NCBI GenBank assembly: GCA_021372355.1
Contig: JAJFUQ010000032.1
Location: 1 to 44,299, forward strand
Direction: 5' to 3'
Source of the DNA: Nocardiaceae bacterium
Lineage (GTDB): Bacteria > Actinomycetota > Actinomycetes > Mycobacteriales > Mycobacteriaceae
Length of the DNA: 44,299 nucleotides
The notes beneath the pieces were generated by a model that made no database searches, was not told where the DNA came from, and saw only the letters and a list, made by a program, of their open reading frames with translations. The translations under genes were made by a program, and so were the position numbers. The first letter of the stretch is position 1. Each line of letters starts with the position of its first letter. Shown here piece after piece: positions 1 to 8,112 of the stretch.

Positions 1-22
1 CCCCCCCCCCCCACGACCGCTT

Positions 23-712
23 CTAGAGGTTGGCGACCGCGATCGGACTCATGGTCGGCTGCTTCGATCCGGCTGCCGGTTCGATCGTCAGCGCCAACGC
101 TGTCGAGGTTCCGAGCTTGGCGACCGTGACCTCTTTGCCCGGATCGCCGACAACCCCGGCCGACTTCGGTGAGCCGTCGATGTACCACAGTTGGAACGCC
201 TTGCCGGACGGCACCGACAGCGCCGATTTGAAGCGTACGACCGCGGCATCGAAGCGGCGCGAGAACGTCACTTCGAGCACACCGCCGCCGGAGATCGGCA
301 CTTCTCGGACTTGCCGGTCGGGCGCGGACGTGACCGACTGAGCCAACGTGATTTCGGTCGGCCGGTTGATCTGGTTGACCACCACGAGCGAACCGGCAAG
401 GAGGGCGAGTGCGGCTGCCACGCCGGCAACGGCTTGGGCCCATCGGTGGCGCAGCAGGATGACTTTCGCCGGCGCCGGCTCATCGATCGATCCAAGAATC
501 TGCCCGCGAAGCGAGGCCGGAGGCCGCACCGCAGTCGACGACGACAGTTCCGCCATCGTCTGGCGGATCTCGGCGACCTTCCGATCGAACGCCGCCCGAA
601 TCATGGGGGATGCGAAGGTGAGCCGACCTTCGAGTTCGGCGAATTCGTCGGGCTCGAGGGCATCGAGAGCGTACGGATACGCGAGGTCGAGAAGTTCGTC
701 GTTCTCGTTCAC
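23..712 (-). CDS. rskA: Anti-sigma-K factor RskA
   Basis: Membrane anti-sigma factor of 229 residues that would hold SigK inactive at the membrane until regulated proteolysis releases it. The N-terminus carries the RskA-type motif LAYPYALDALEPDEFAELE. A single transmembrane segment lies near residues 95-118, followed by the extracytoplasmic RskA C-terminal domain containing FQLWYIDG. The start is the GTG that overlaps the sigK stop (GTGA, 709-712), so the two are translationally coupled. A longer reading frame runs upstream through sigK but has no family resemblance there. The stop lies 22 bases from the window edge, next to a run of 12 C. Confidence is high from family pattern and context. 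Confidence 0.93.
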   Translation of the reverse strand: MNENDELLDLAYPYALDALEPDEFAELEGRLTFASPMIRAAFDRKVAEIRQTMAELSSSTAVRPPASLRGQILGSIDEPAPAKVILLRHRWAQAVAGVAAALALLAGSLVVVNQINRPTEITLAQSVTSAPDRQVREVPISGGGVLEVTFSRRFDAAVVRFKSALSVPSGKAFQLWYIDGSPKSAGVVGDPGKEVTVAKLGTSTALALTIEPAAGSKQPTMSPIAVANL

Positions 713-1317
713 CGGGTCACCCCCAAACACTTTCCGAGGCTGATGAGGCCGTCTCTGATGCGCGATTTCACTGTGGGCAGGGCCGCCCCTACCTGCGCTG
801 CGACCTCTGGATACGTGAGGCCGCGGTAGTACGCGAGGTCGATCGCTTCGCGCTGCTTGTCCGTGAGGGACTGCAGGCAGTTTCGAACGTCCGCCGATTC
901 CATCTGGGCCGTCACGGTTTCGGACACCTCGTCGTGCGGTGTCGTCCCCGAGGACGCGAGGAAGGCGGTGTCCCGTACGCGGCCGGATTGCTCGGATCGC
1001 ACGCGATCGATTGCCCGGCGGTGCGCCATCGTGATGATCCAGGACAGAGCCGAACCTCGTTTGGGGTCGAACTCGCGTGCGGTCCGCCAGACCTGAAGAT
1101 AGACATCCTGTGCGGTTTCCTCGCTGTACGCCGGGTTGCGAAGCGTCCGCAGGATCACGCCGTATACGCGCGCACTCGTCGCGTCGTAGAGCGCGGCGAA
1201 CGCCTGCCGATCGCCCGTCGAGACCCGCGTGAGCAGGTCGTCGAGTTGTCGGGCTTCGGCTGCGAGTCTGCCTCGATCGGTCATCGGCGGTGCCTGCAGC
1301 AAGGCGATGCCGGACAT
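709..1317 (-). CDS. sigK: ECF RNA polymerase sigma factor SigK
   Basis: ECF sigma factor of 202 residues with region 2 (FAALYDATSARVYGVILRTL, then AQDVYLQVWRTAREFD) and region 4 (LTDKQREAIDLAYYRGLTY). It closely resembles mycobacterial SigK, which drives mpt70/mpt83. Two cysteines, in NCLQSL and GKCLG, occupy the places of the pair reported to form a redox-sensitive disulfide in Mycobacterium tuberculosis SigK. The start at 1317 is chosen because GGAGG lies 8 nt upstream; an ATG at 1350 has no comparable ribosome binding site. A SigK-type promoter lies just upstream, which suggests autoregulation. It is co-transcribed with rskA. Confidence 0.95.
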   Translation of the reverse strand: MSGIALLQAPPMTDRGRLAAEARQLDDLLTRVSTGDRQAFAALYDATSARVYGVILRTLRNPAYSEETAQDVYLQVWRTAREFDPKRGSALSWIITMAHRRAIDRVRSEQSGRVRDTAFLASSGTTPHDEVSETVTAQMESADVRNCLQSLTDKQREAIDLAYYRGLTYPEVAAQVGAALPTVKSRIRDGLISLGKCLGVTR

Positions 1318-1355
1318 ACGCACCGCCTCCTTCTGGTCGAAATGGAACAACCAGT

Positions 1356-1382
1356 ATTCGGCGCCGCGGCGGCATCGGATGG
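1356..1382 (-). promoter_or_regulatory. SigK-type promoter of sigK-rskA
   Basis: On the minus strand CCATCC (1382-1377) is followed after 15 nt by CCGAAT (1361-1356), about 38 nt before the sigK start. Both hexamers match the mycobacterial SigK consensus as I recall it (CCATCC, then CCGAAT about 16-17 nt later). The spacer here is one base shorter, or 16 if the -10 is taken as CGAATA. This implies positive autoregulation. Confidence 0.75.
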
Positions 1383-1402
1383 GTGACCTGCGCCACCCAT
1401 CC
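1377..1402. repeat. Inverted repeat formed by divergent SigK -35 boxes
   Basis: GGATGGGTG (1377-1385) and CACCCATCC (1394-1402) form a perfect 9-bp inverted repeat with an 8-nt centre. Each arm contains the -35 hexamer CCATCC of one of two divergent promoters, so the two promoters stand back to back. Confidence 0.8.
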
Positions 1403-1423
1403 AGGTCACCGTTCGCAACGAAC
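1397..1423 (+). promoter_or_regulatory. Probable weaker SigK promoter for the oxidoreductase
   Basis: CCATCC (1397-1402) is followed after 15 nt by ACGAAC (1418-1423), a 4/6 match to CCGAAT. The oxidoreductase start codon is 44 nt further on. The perfect -35 and degraded -10 suggest weaker SigK dependence than for the other two genes. Confidence 0.5.
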
Positions 1424-1467
1424 TTCGCAGTAGATGCGCTCTATCACGCCCAGCTGGGAGTTCGGTC

Positions 1468-2976
1468 ATGTCAAAGAAATCTAGTCCACCATTGGCCCAC
1501 ATGGCCGCAGGCGTGGTCGCGGGTGCGCTCGTTCTTGCGATCGGGCATTTGGTCGCTGCGGTGATCAACCCGGCCGCGTCGCCGTTCTTCGCGGTCGGGT
1601 CCACGATCATCGACCTCACGCCTAAGCCGCTGAAGGACGCGATCATCGAGCGGTTCGGGACAAACGACAAACTCGTTCTCTTCATCTCACTGGCCGTGGG
1701 CGTCGCGGCGATGGGCGCACTCGCCGGTGCCTTGGAGCGCCGAAAGCACTGGGGAAGTGCGGTATTCATCATCGGCGGGGTGGTCGTGGCGAGCGCCGCG
1801 CTCACTCGGCCCAACGCCCACTGGTGGTTCGCAATCCCCGCGATCGCCGGCGTCGCGGCCGGCATCGCCGCCTTGCGTGTGCTGGCGCGAAGCCTTGATC
1901 GAACGCCGGAGACGACGGATCGTCGACGATTTCTCGCGCTCCTCGGTGGACTGACCGCCGTCGCCGGCGGAATTTTCGTTGGTGCGCAATATCTGGCATT
2001 ACGCCTTCGCGATGTCGCTGCCGATCGAGCAAAGTTCGTGCTTCCGTCCGCCAAGGCCCGTCCGATCCCTGCAGCGGTGTCGTTCCCGGACCCGGGGATC
2101 ACGCCGTTCGTCACGAAGAACGCCGACTTCTATCGCATCGACACCGCGCTTCAGATCCCGTCGGTGCCGCAAGCGGAATGGCAACTGCGTATCCACGGAA
2201 TGGTCGAGCAGGAACTGGTCCTGACGTTCGACGACCTACGGAGACGGGCGGCGGTCGAACGCACGATCACTCTGACGTGCGTCTCGAATTTCGTCGGCGG
2301 CAACCTCGCCGGAAACGCCACGTGGACCGGTTACCTCCTCAAAGACCTTCTCGCCGAGGCGCGGCCACAGCGGGGCGCGGACATGGTCCTGTCGCGCAGC
2401 GCAGACGGCTTCACCGCCGGAACTCCGATCGATGCGCTGACCGACGGCCGGGACTCGCTGCTCGCGGTGGGAATGAACGGCGAACCACTGCCGCTCGAGC
2501 ACGGCTATCCGGCGCGGCTGATCGTGCCGGGACTGTACGGCTACGTGTCGGCCACGAAGTGGGTCGTTGACCTCGAGGTCACGCGATTCGATAGTGCGAG
2601 CGGCTACTGGACGGACCGGGGTTGGTCGGAGAAGGCGCCCATCAAGACGGCCTCACGCATCGATGTCCCGGCACCCTTTGCGGTCCTCGATCCGGGTGAA
2701 GTCGTCGTCGCGGGTGTCGCCTGGGCACAACAACGCGGGGTGGCGCGCGTCGAGGTCCAGGTGGACGACGGGCCGTGGCGTGACGCCGAACTCGCCGAGG
2801 CGTATTCGAGCGACACCTGGCGGCAGTGGCGGACTGTCTGGAACGCGACGTCGGGTAGTCACACGCTGCGCGTACGTGCCGTCGATTCGGCCGGCGAGAC
2901 CCAGACGGGTGAGCGCGCCGAACCTTTCCCCAACGGCTCGACCGGTTGGCATTCGAAGGTCGTCACCATCCGCTGA
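1468..2976 (+). CDS. Membrane-anchored molybdopterin-dependent oxidoreductase
   Basis: A 502-residue protein of the sulfite oxidase/YedY superfamily. About four membrane segments fill residues 1-170, with a basic loop [10 protein letters not shown] near 152-161. The molybdopterin-binding domain (about 215-380) follows, with Cys271 in [12 protein letters not shown] as the expected Mo ligand. The C-terminus (about 395-500) is an Mo-co dimerisation-type beta domain. The catalytic part probably faces the outside and takes electrons from an oxidisable sulfur compound or reduces oxidised protein residues; the substrate is not readable from the sequence. Start ATG 1468 has GGGAG 7 nt upstream. It is divergent from sigK, sharing the back-to-back promoter region, and sits between sigK and the MPT83-like gene, so it is probably a SigK regulon member. 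Confidence 0.9.
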   Translation: MSKKSSPPLAHMAAGVVAGALVLAIGHLVAAVINPAASPFFAVGSTIIDLTPKPLKDAIIERFGTNDKLVLFISLAVGVAAMGALAGALERRKHWGSAVFIIGGVVVASAALTRPNAHWWFAIPAIAGVAAGIAALRVLARSLDRTPETTDRRRFLALLGGLTAVAGGIFVGAQYLALRLRDVAADRAKFVLPSAKARPIPAAVSFPDPGITPFVTKNADFYRIDTALQIPSVPQAEWQLRIHGMVEQELVLTFDDLRRRAAVERTITLTCVSNFVGGNLAGNATWTGYLLKDLLAEARPQRGADMVLSRSADGFTAGTPIDALTDGRDSLLAVGMNGEPLPLEHGYPARLIVPGLYGYVSATKWVVDLEVTRFDSASGYWTDRGWSEKAPIKTASRIDVPAPFAVLDPGEVVVAGVAWAQQRGVARVEVQVDDGPWRDAELAEAYSSDTWRQWRTVWNATSGSHTLRVRAVDSAGETQTGERAEPFPNGSTGWHSKVVTIR

Positions 2977-2994
2977 AAAATTTCGGGCTCCCAC

Positions 2995-3021
2995 CCATCC
3001 GGCCGCTCATCCGGTCCGAAC
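2995..3021 (+). promoter_or_regulatory. SigK-type promoter of the fasciclin lipoprotein gene
   Basis: CCATCC (2995-3000), a 15-nt spacer and CCGAAC (3016-3021) match the sigK promoter in both boxes and in spacing. The start codon is 34 nt downstream, with AAGGAG at 3044-3049 as ribosome binding site. Confidence 0.75.
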
Positions 3022-3055
3022 CACCTATGACTCACCACTCACCAAGGAGCATTCA

Positions 3056-3694
3056 ATGCGCATCCCCACCAAGACCGTCGCCCTCGCGGCCAGCTTCGCC
3101 GCAGTGGCAACCCTCGGGCTGTCGGCGTGTTCGAGCTCGGACTCGACCAGCACCAAGTCCATGACCACCACTGCTTCGGCGTCGATGGACAACGCCGCAT
3201 CCGACCTCTTCGGTCCGGGTTGCGCCGACTACGCGAAGCTGGTGCCGTCAGGCGCTGGTTCGGTCGACGGCATGGCCAAGGACCCGGTCACCGTCGCGGC
3301 GTCGAACAACCCGATGCTCACGACGCTTGTCTCGGCACTCTCGGGCAAGCTGAACCCGAAGGTCAACCTCATCGACACCCTCAACAGCGGTGAGTTCACC
3401 GTCTTCGCGCCGACTGACGATGCCTTCGCCAAGCTGCCCGCCGAGACGATCGAGAAGCTCAAGACCGACTCGGACCTGCTCACCAAGATCCTCACCTACC
3501 ACGTGGTTTCCGGCCAGATCAAGCCCGGCAGCATCATCGGTGAGTTCACCACCGTACAGGGCGCAAAGGTGAAGGTGACCGGTCCGATGGAGACGCTCAA
3601 GGTCAACACCTCCGGTCTCGTCTGTGGTGGAGTCAAGACCGCCAACGCGACGGTCTACATGATCGACACCGTTCTGACGCCTCCCGCTGCATAA
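3056..3694 (+). CDS. MPT83/MPT70-like fasciclin-domain lipoprotein
   Basis: A 212-residue lipoprotein. The signal peptide ends in the lipobox LSAC, so the mature protein is predicted to be lipid-anchored outside the membrane. A Ser/Thr-rich linker follows, then FGPGCADY and one fasciclin (FAS1) domain with [33 protein letters not shown] and LTYHVVSGQ. The C-terminus [19 protein letters not shown] is typical of MPT70/MPT83. Two cysteines in GPGCADY and LVCGGV probably form the family disulfide. In mycobacteria this family is the main SigK output, and the SigK-type promoter at 2995-3021 supports the same here. The molecular role (adhesion or envelope interaction) is not established. A terminator follows at 3714-3757. 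Confidence 0.93.
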   Translation: MRIPTKTVALAASFAAVATLGLSACSSSDSTSTKSMTTTASASMDNAASDLFGPGCADYAKLVPSGAGSVDGMAKDPVTVAASNNPMLTTLVSALSGKLNPKVNLIDTLNSGEFTVFAPTDDAFAKLPAETIEKLKTDSDLLTKILTYHVVSGQIKPGSIIGEFTTVQGAKVKVTGPMETLKVNTSGLVCGGVKTANATVYMIDTVLTPPAA

Positions 3695-3713
3695 CCCCCG
3701 ACCAGCGGGTTTG

Positions 3714-3757
3714 AGGCTCACCACGGGCGGGTAACACCGTCCCGTGGTGAGCCTTTT
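3714..3757 (+). terminator. Intrinsic terminator overlapping the next start codon
   Basis: AGGCTCACCACGGG (3714-3727) and CCCGTGGTGAGCCT (3741-3754) form a perfect 14-bp stem with a 13-nt loop. The tail is T-rich (TTTT, 3754-3757). It ends the fasciclin gene transcript. The right arm contains the GTG GTG start of the response regulator. Confidence 0.85.
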
Positions 3758-4427
3758 GATCGTTGAAGAGGACATCGGAGTTCGGAAGGCATTACGACAA
3801 GCCCTCGAAGGTGGGGGCTTCGACATCGAAGAAGCGCTGGATCCGGAAACGGCGCTGCGTGCCGTCCGCGGCGGCAGCGGACCGGACCTCTTGCTCATCG
3901 ATCTGCCCCACGGTTCCGGGAGTTCGTACCTCCGCAGGATTCGACGCGAGTGCGCGGTGCCGATCATCGTCACGAGCGACGGTGACGACACCGATGAAGT
4001 GGTCGATGTCTTCGAGGCCGGCGCGGACGATTTCGTCGCAAAGCCGTTCGAAGTGAAAGAAGTTGCTGCGCGGGTGCGGGCGCTGCGCAGGCGCGCCTAC
4101 CCGCTCGAGAGGCAGGCCCGGCTGTTGCTCGACCGCGACGGCCCGTTGATCCTCTCCCCGCAATCCGGCACGCTATTGCGCGGGGAGCGCGATGTGCACC
4201 TCACGGTGACCGAATTTCGACTGCTGTGCGAACTGGCCGAAGCCCAAGGGCAGGTTCTCAGCAGGAACGTCCTGCTGAACCGTGTCTGGGATCGTGGCTA
4301 CTTCGGTGATGACCGGATCGTCGACGTTCATGTGCGACGTCTGCGCGTGAAGATCGAACAGGACCCGTCGGACCCGCAGATCGTGGTGACCGTGCGCGGG
4401 CTGGGCTACCGGCTCGACGTCGCGTAG
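3744..4427 (+). CDS. OmpR/PhoB-family response regulator (orphan)
   Basis: A 227-residue two-component response regulator. The receiver domain (1-115) has acidic residues in LIVEED, phospho-acceptor Asp53 in LLLIDLPHG, a Thr near 77 and Lys100 in FVAKPFE. The C-terminal winged helix (about 130-225) shows LTVTEFRLLCELAEAQGQVL and HVRRLRVKIEQ. No histidine kinase gene is adjacent, so the partner is unknown. The start must lie at the tandem GTG codons at 3744/3747 because VSLLIVEED is the first beta strand. Those codons fall inside the right arm of a terminator hairpin, which leaves little room for a ribosome binding site. Confidence 0.9.
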   Translation: MVSLLIVEEDIGVRKALRQALEGGGFDIEEALDPETALRAVRGGSGPDLLLIDLPHGSGSSYLRRIRRECAVPIIVTSDGDDTDEVVDVFEAGADDFVAKPFEVKEVAARVRALRRRAYPLERQARLLLDRDGPLILSPQSGTLLRGERDVHLTVTEFRLLCELAEAQGQVLSRNVLLNRVWDRGYFGDDRIVDVHVRRLRVKIEQDPSDPQIVVTVRGLGYRLDVA

Positions 4428-4493
4428 CCAGCTGTAAACCAATCGCAAAGTTAATGATGATTACTGTGAGGCGGGATAGGGAATCCGCTACCC

Positions 4494-4802
4494 GTGGGAG
4501 CACTGGCAGTCTCGATCACCCCGGCTACGCGAACAGATCACGAAGCCGTGTGGGAGCTTGCCCAGGAAACGGACACCGACTGGGCATACCTGTTGTGGTG
4601 TGCCGACTATCGCCGGAACGCGGTGGTCGTCACGGTCAACGGGCATGCCGCCGGTTTCGCCATCGCCAAGCCGACGAAACGGGGAGCACCAGAACTCGTA
4701 GCGGTCGGCATCGCACCGAAGTACCGCCGATTCGGCCTTCGTGAGTCGCTCCTGAAAGCACTGGGGGCGCAGCCCGACGCACGTCCCACCGGAGCCGCCT
4801 GA
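4494..4802 (+). CDS. Small GNAT-like acetyltransferase domain protein
   Basis: A 102-residue protein resembling the core of a GNAT N-acetyltransferase: a helix/strand N-terminus, VVVTVNGHAAGFAIA, then LVAVGIAPKYRRFGLRESLL, which matches the acetyl-CoA-binding motif A (R-x-x-G-x-G/A). It is shorter than a usual GNAT domain (about 140-150 residues): after motif A only a short tail follows, so the last strands are missing. It could be a minimal or degenerate member. Start GTG 4494 has no clear Shine-Dalgarno. It converges on the ABC permease gene with 2 nt between the stops. The substrate is unknown. Confidence 0.65.
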   Translation: MGALAVSITPATRTDHEAVWELAQETDTDWAYLLWCADYRRNAVVVTVNGHAAGFAIAKPTKRGAPELVAVGIAPKYRRFGLRESLLKALGAQPDARPTGAA

Positions 4803-4804
4803 GC

Positions 4805-6373
4805 TCAACCGGTTGCGAGGTCTCGTCGGCGCAGGCCGGCGAGACCGACAACCAGGAGGCCGACCGTGAGGGCACAGAGGGCGACCTCCGCGCTCGGGTG
4901 TTGGAACGGCGACACGTCCAGGACCCATTCGGGGAGTTGAAGCAGCGGGCCCATCCAGGCGATCACCGCACACCCCGCCAGCACGCCCCAGCCGAGCAGC
5001 GCCGCCGATGGCAGCCATCCGAAGATCGCGAACGTCACGCCACCGACGAGAAGGCTCGCGGGCAGGTAGCGAACGGACTGTCTGAGCAGGTCAAGTAGCC
5101 ACGAGTGATCTCCCGACACCATCGACTGCGTGACACCCATGCCCAGTCCGTAGACCACCAACAAGAGCGCCGACCCCACGACCGTCACCGCGAGCGACGT
5201 CAGCGCCCAGCGCAGGCGCGGAACCGCCGCGGCGAGTAAGGGTTCGGCGCGGAGCGCGGTTTCCTCGGTGCGGAGGCGCAGCACCGATGACACCACGAAT
5301 CCGGTGAGGATCAACGCACCGACCACGCTGACCGTGGCGAAGTAGGCCTCGGTGATGCTGCCGCCCTGGCTGGCGAAGAACTTCTCCATCTGCTCGTTGC
5401 CGTCGACGAGTTTCTGGACCTCACGGCCGAGGGATCCGTACGCGATGCCGAGCGCGAGCGCCGCGATCATCCAGCCGATCAATACACCGCGTTGCAGTCG
5501 CACGGCGAGTGCGAAAGTTCCCGACAGTCGCGGCGAGGCGTAGGCCCGGCCAGGCTTCGGGGCGATCATTCCGGCGGCGAAATCGCGCCGAAACGCGAGG
5601 ACACGTGCGAGGCCGAGGCAGCCGAGCGTGAACGCCCCGGAAATGAGCAGCGGCCACAGTCGAGCGGGCCCGAAGGCGCCGACCTGCTGTGACCAACCGA
5701 TCGGGGACAGCCACGACAGCCAGTTTCCGAACGCGTCGCCCATCGCGCGGAGCAGGAAGGAAACTGCGAGGACCGCCAGCGCAATGCCGGTCGCGCCGCG
5801 GCTGTGCACGGTCAGTTGTGCGCTGACCAGAGTGATCGCGGTGAACGCCAGCCCATTCATCGTCACTGCCACGCCGAAGAGGGCAGCGCGGCCGGGATCG
5901 AGACCGGCGGAGATCATGCCCACGGCGATGCCTGCCCCGACGATGGCGCATGCCAAACCGACGACGATTCCCGCGGCGACGATCGGTGCTTTCCGGTTGA
6001 CGACGGCGGCGAGGACCAATTCGGTTCGGCCGGATTCTTCGTCGGCGCGGGTGTGACGGGTCGTCAAGAAGATTGCCATGAGGGCAGTCCCGATGAAGGC
6101 GGTCGTTCCGACTTCGAAAGCGGTGATCCCGCCGACCGTGTCGAGCCCCAGGGGTGGTCCGTTCATGGCTATCGATGCCGTGCTCTTGCCGATCGTGCTC
6201 TGATACAGCGCGATTTCCTCCGGGCTGCCATAGAAGTCCTGTACGGCGAACGCGGATGCCCACACGAGCCCGATGAGGGCGCCGAGCCAGATGGGCAGCC
6301 GGACGCGGTCGAGACGGAGGTTCAGGCGAAACAGGCTCGCGGTGCCGCGGACCGGGCGATGGCGGTGCTTCAC
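4805..6373 (-). CDS. ABC-2-type multidrug/antibiotic exporter permease
   Basis: A 522-residue permease with about 12 hydrophobic segments in two halves joined near residue 280. It resembles actinobacterial exporters of polyketide antibiotics such as the Rv1217c/tetronasin transporter family. The N-terminus has [20 protein letters not shown], and conserved loops read [14 protein letters not shown] and [15 protein letters not shown]. The GTG start overlaps the stop of the ATPase gene (GTGA, 6370-6373), so the two form a coupled operon. It probably exports lipophilic drugs or lipids; the substrate is unknown. Confidence 0.9.
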   Translation of the reverse strand: MKHRHRPVRGTASLFRLNLRLDRVRLPIWLGALIGLVWASAFAVQDFYGSPEEIALYQSTIGKSTASIAMNGPPLGLDTVGGITAFEVGTTAFIGTALMAIFLTTRHTRADEESGRTELVLAAVVNRKAPIVAAGIVVGLACAIVGAGIAVGMISAGLDPGRAALFGVAVTMNGLAFTAITLVSAQLTVHSRGATGIALAVLAVSFLLRAMGDAFGNWLSWLSPIGWSQQVGAFGPARLWPLLISGAFTLGCLGLARVLAFRRDFAAGMIAPKPGRAYASPRLSGTFALAVRLQRGVLIGWMIAALALGIAYGSLGREVQKLVDGNEQMEKFFASQGGSITEAYFATVSVVGALILTGFVVSSVLRLRTEETALRAEPLLAAAVPRLRWALTSLAVTVVGSALLLVVYGLGMGVTQSMVSGDHSWLLDLLRQSVRYLPASLLVGGVTFAIFGWLPSAALLGWGVLAGCAVIAWMGPLLQLPEWVLDVSPFQHPSAEVALCALTVGLLVVGLAGLRRRDLATG

Positions 6374-7260
6374 GAGGTGACCTCATCGCCGTACTGCCGC
6401 AGGAACAGCTCTTCGAGCGTTGGCGGATGACACGTCAGCGCACGCAGGCCGAGCGTCGTGAGGTAGGCGATCGTGGATTCGAGGTGATCGGAGTCGACGT
6501 CGAATCGGGTACGGCCGTCGGTCGTGTCGACGTTGGCAACGCCCGGCATCGACAAGAGTTTGGTCGCATGGCGGGCGGTCTCGGCCATCACAGTGGATCG
6601 AGTCAGATGCCGCAGCTCGTTCAACGTGCCGCTTTGTACCGTCTTACCTGCGCGAATGATGCTGACGCGATCACACAGTGCTTCGACCTCGGCGAGGATA
6701 TGGCTCGAGAGCAGCACCGTTCGTCCGGCGGTACGGGCCTCTCGTATGCACGACTGGAAGACCTCTTCCATCAGCGGGTCGAGGCCGGACGTCGGCTCGT
6801 CGAGGATGAGCAATTCGGTTTGTGACGAGAGCGCCGCGACGAGCGCGACCTTCTGCCGGTTGCCCTTCGAATATGTTCGGGTGCGTTTGGTGGGATCGAG
6901 TTCGAAACGTTCGAGCAAGTTGTCGCGGCGTTGCTTGTCGACGTCTCCGCGCAGCCGGCCGAGCAGGTCGATCACTTCGCCGCCGGTGAGCTGAGGCCAC
7001 AAATTGACCTCGCCGGGGACGTAGGCAAGACGGCGATGCAGCTGTGCCGCCTGCTTCCACGGGTTGCCACCGAAGAGTTCTGCCGACCCTGACGTAGGCC
7101 GCAACAATCCCAGCAGAATCCGGATCGTCGTGGATTTTCCGGAGCCGTTCGGGCCGAGGAATCCATGGACTTCGCCAGCGGGGACGTCGAGATCGAGGCC
7201 GTCGAGCGCGCGAGTCGAACCGAAGTCTTTGACGAGATTCGCGCAGCGGATGACCGACAT
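6370..7260 (-). CDS. ABC transporter ATP-binding protein (drug exporter type)
   Basis: A 296-residue nucleotide-binding subunit for the downstream permease. Walker A is GPNGSGKST (about 36-44), the signature region reads YSKGNRQKV (about 134-142), Walker B is [13 protein letters not shown], and the switch His is in [16 protein letters not shown]. The C-terminal extension (about 215-296) is typical of DrrA-like subunits and ends in [15 protein letters not shown]. The start at 7260 is set by GGAGG 5 nt upstream; an in-frame extension further upstream is not family-like. The gene is divergent from the alpha/beta hydrolase gene. Confidence 0.93.
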   Translation of the reverse strand: MSVIRCANLVKDFGSTRALDGLDLDVPAGEVHGFLGPNGSGKSTTIRILLGLLRPTSGSAELFGGNPWKQAAQLHRRLAYVPGEVNLWPQLTGGEVIDLLGRLRGDVDKQRRDNLLERFELDPTKRTRTYSKGNRQKVALVAALSSQTELLILDEPTSGLDPLMEEVFQSCIREARTAGRTVLLSSHILAEVEALCDRVSIIRAGKTVQSGTLNELRHLTRSTVMAETARHATKLLSMPGVANVDTTDGRTRFDVDSDHLESTIAYLTTLGLRALTCHPPTLEELFLRQYGDEVTS

Positions 7261-7323
7261 TCCCGCCTCCTGTTCGGCGCCCCGACTCGACCATACGACT
7301 GACCCCCGATGCAGAATCGGTGA

Positions 7324-8091
7324 ATGCACCTCAGCTACGACCGTTTTGGTTCGGGACAGCCGCTTCTCCTCATTCAGGGCATGTCGGGCCATCGGCGAAT
7401 GTGGGGGTCGGAGTTTCTCGGTGAACTCGCCGCAGACTTCGATGTCGTCGCGTACGACCATCGGGGCGTCGGTGAGAGCGATCGCGCGGAGTCGTTCACC
7501 ATCGCCGACCTCGCCGTCGATGCGGCTGAACTGATGACGCGTCTCGGCTGGAAGAGCGCACACATCGTCGGCATCTCGATGGGCGGAATGGTTGCCCAGG
7601 AACTCGCTCTGAATCATCCCGAACGGGTTCGAACGTTGACCCTGGGCTGTACCTCCGCGGGCGGATTCACGCCTGGGCACCTGGGTGCCGGCCTGATCCG
7701 GGTCATCGAAGCCGTGCAGAGCGGCGACCGGGACGAGATTCGACGTGCCGGCTACGAGGCGAACCTGTCGGCGGCTTTCCGGGCCGACCCCGAGCACCTC
7801 GCGCCGTACGTGGAGACTGCGCTGTCCGTGAAAGTGCCCGGACCGGTGATCCAGCTACAGATCATGGCGGCCGGGGCATTCGACGTCACGAACCGCGTCG
7901 CCGAACTGACGATGCCCGTCCTGGTTGTCCACGGCACCGCGGACGACATGATCCCGGTGTCGAACGGCGTCGACCTCGGCGAGCGCATTCCGGGCTCGAA
8001 GGTCGAACTCCTCGACGGCGTCGGCCACCTGTTCTGGTGGGAAGAGCCGGGCAAATCGGCCAATTTGATTCGCGCTCACGCGCTCGGATGA
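7324..8091 (+). CDS. Alpha/beta-fold hydrolase
   Basis: A 255-residue cytoplasmic hydrolase. The nucleophile is Ser85 in GISMGG, the acid is probably Asp207 in [10 protein letters not shown], and the base is His235 in GVGHLFWWE. The oxyanion region is [12 protein letters not shown] and DHRGVGESD is a typical strand-4 motif. This is the size and layout of lipase, epoxide hydrolase or carboxylesterase relatives (TAP/EstA type). The substrate cannot be read. A CAGAAT box 6 nt before the ATG (7312-7317) and lack of a Shine-Dalgarno suggest a leaderless mRNA. Confidence 0.88.
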   Translation: MHLSYDRFGSGQPLLLIQGMSGHRRMWGSEFLGELAADFDVVAYDHRGVGESDRAESFTIADLAVDAAELMTRLGWKSAHIVGISMGGMVAQELALNHPERVRTLTLGCTSAGGFTPGHLGAGLIRVIEAVQSGDRDEIRRAGYEANLSAAFRADPEHLAPYVETALSVKVPGPVIQLQIMAAGAFDVTNRVAELTMPVLVVHGTADDMIPVSNGVDLGERIPGSKVELLDGVGHLFWWEEPGKSANLIRAHALG

Positions 8092-8100
8092 CGCTGAGCG

Positions 8101-8106
8101 TATTTT
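8101..8106 (+). promoter_or_regulatory. Likely -10 box of a leaderless transcript
   Basis: TATTTT matches TANNNT and ends 6 nt before the GTG start at 8113, with no Shine-Dalgarno in between. This is the spacing expected when transcription starts at the start codon. Confidence 0.5.
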
Positions 8107-8112
8107 CTAACC

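Noticed and set aside
713..1396. N-terminal extension of the rskA frame running back through sigK
   Set aside because: The frame is open by chance because of high GC. The translated stretch is Arg/Pro-rich without family resemblance, whereas sigK in the other frame is a clear ECF sigma factor.
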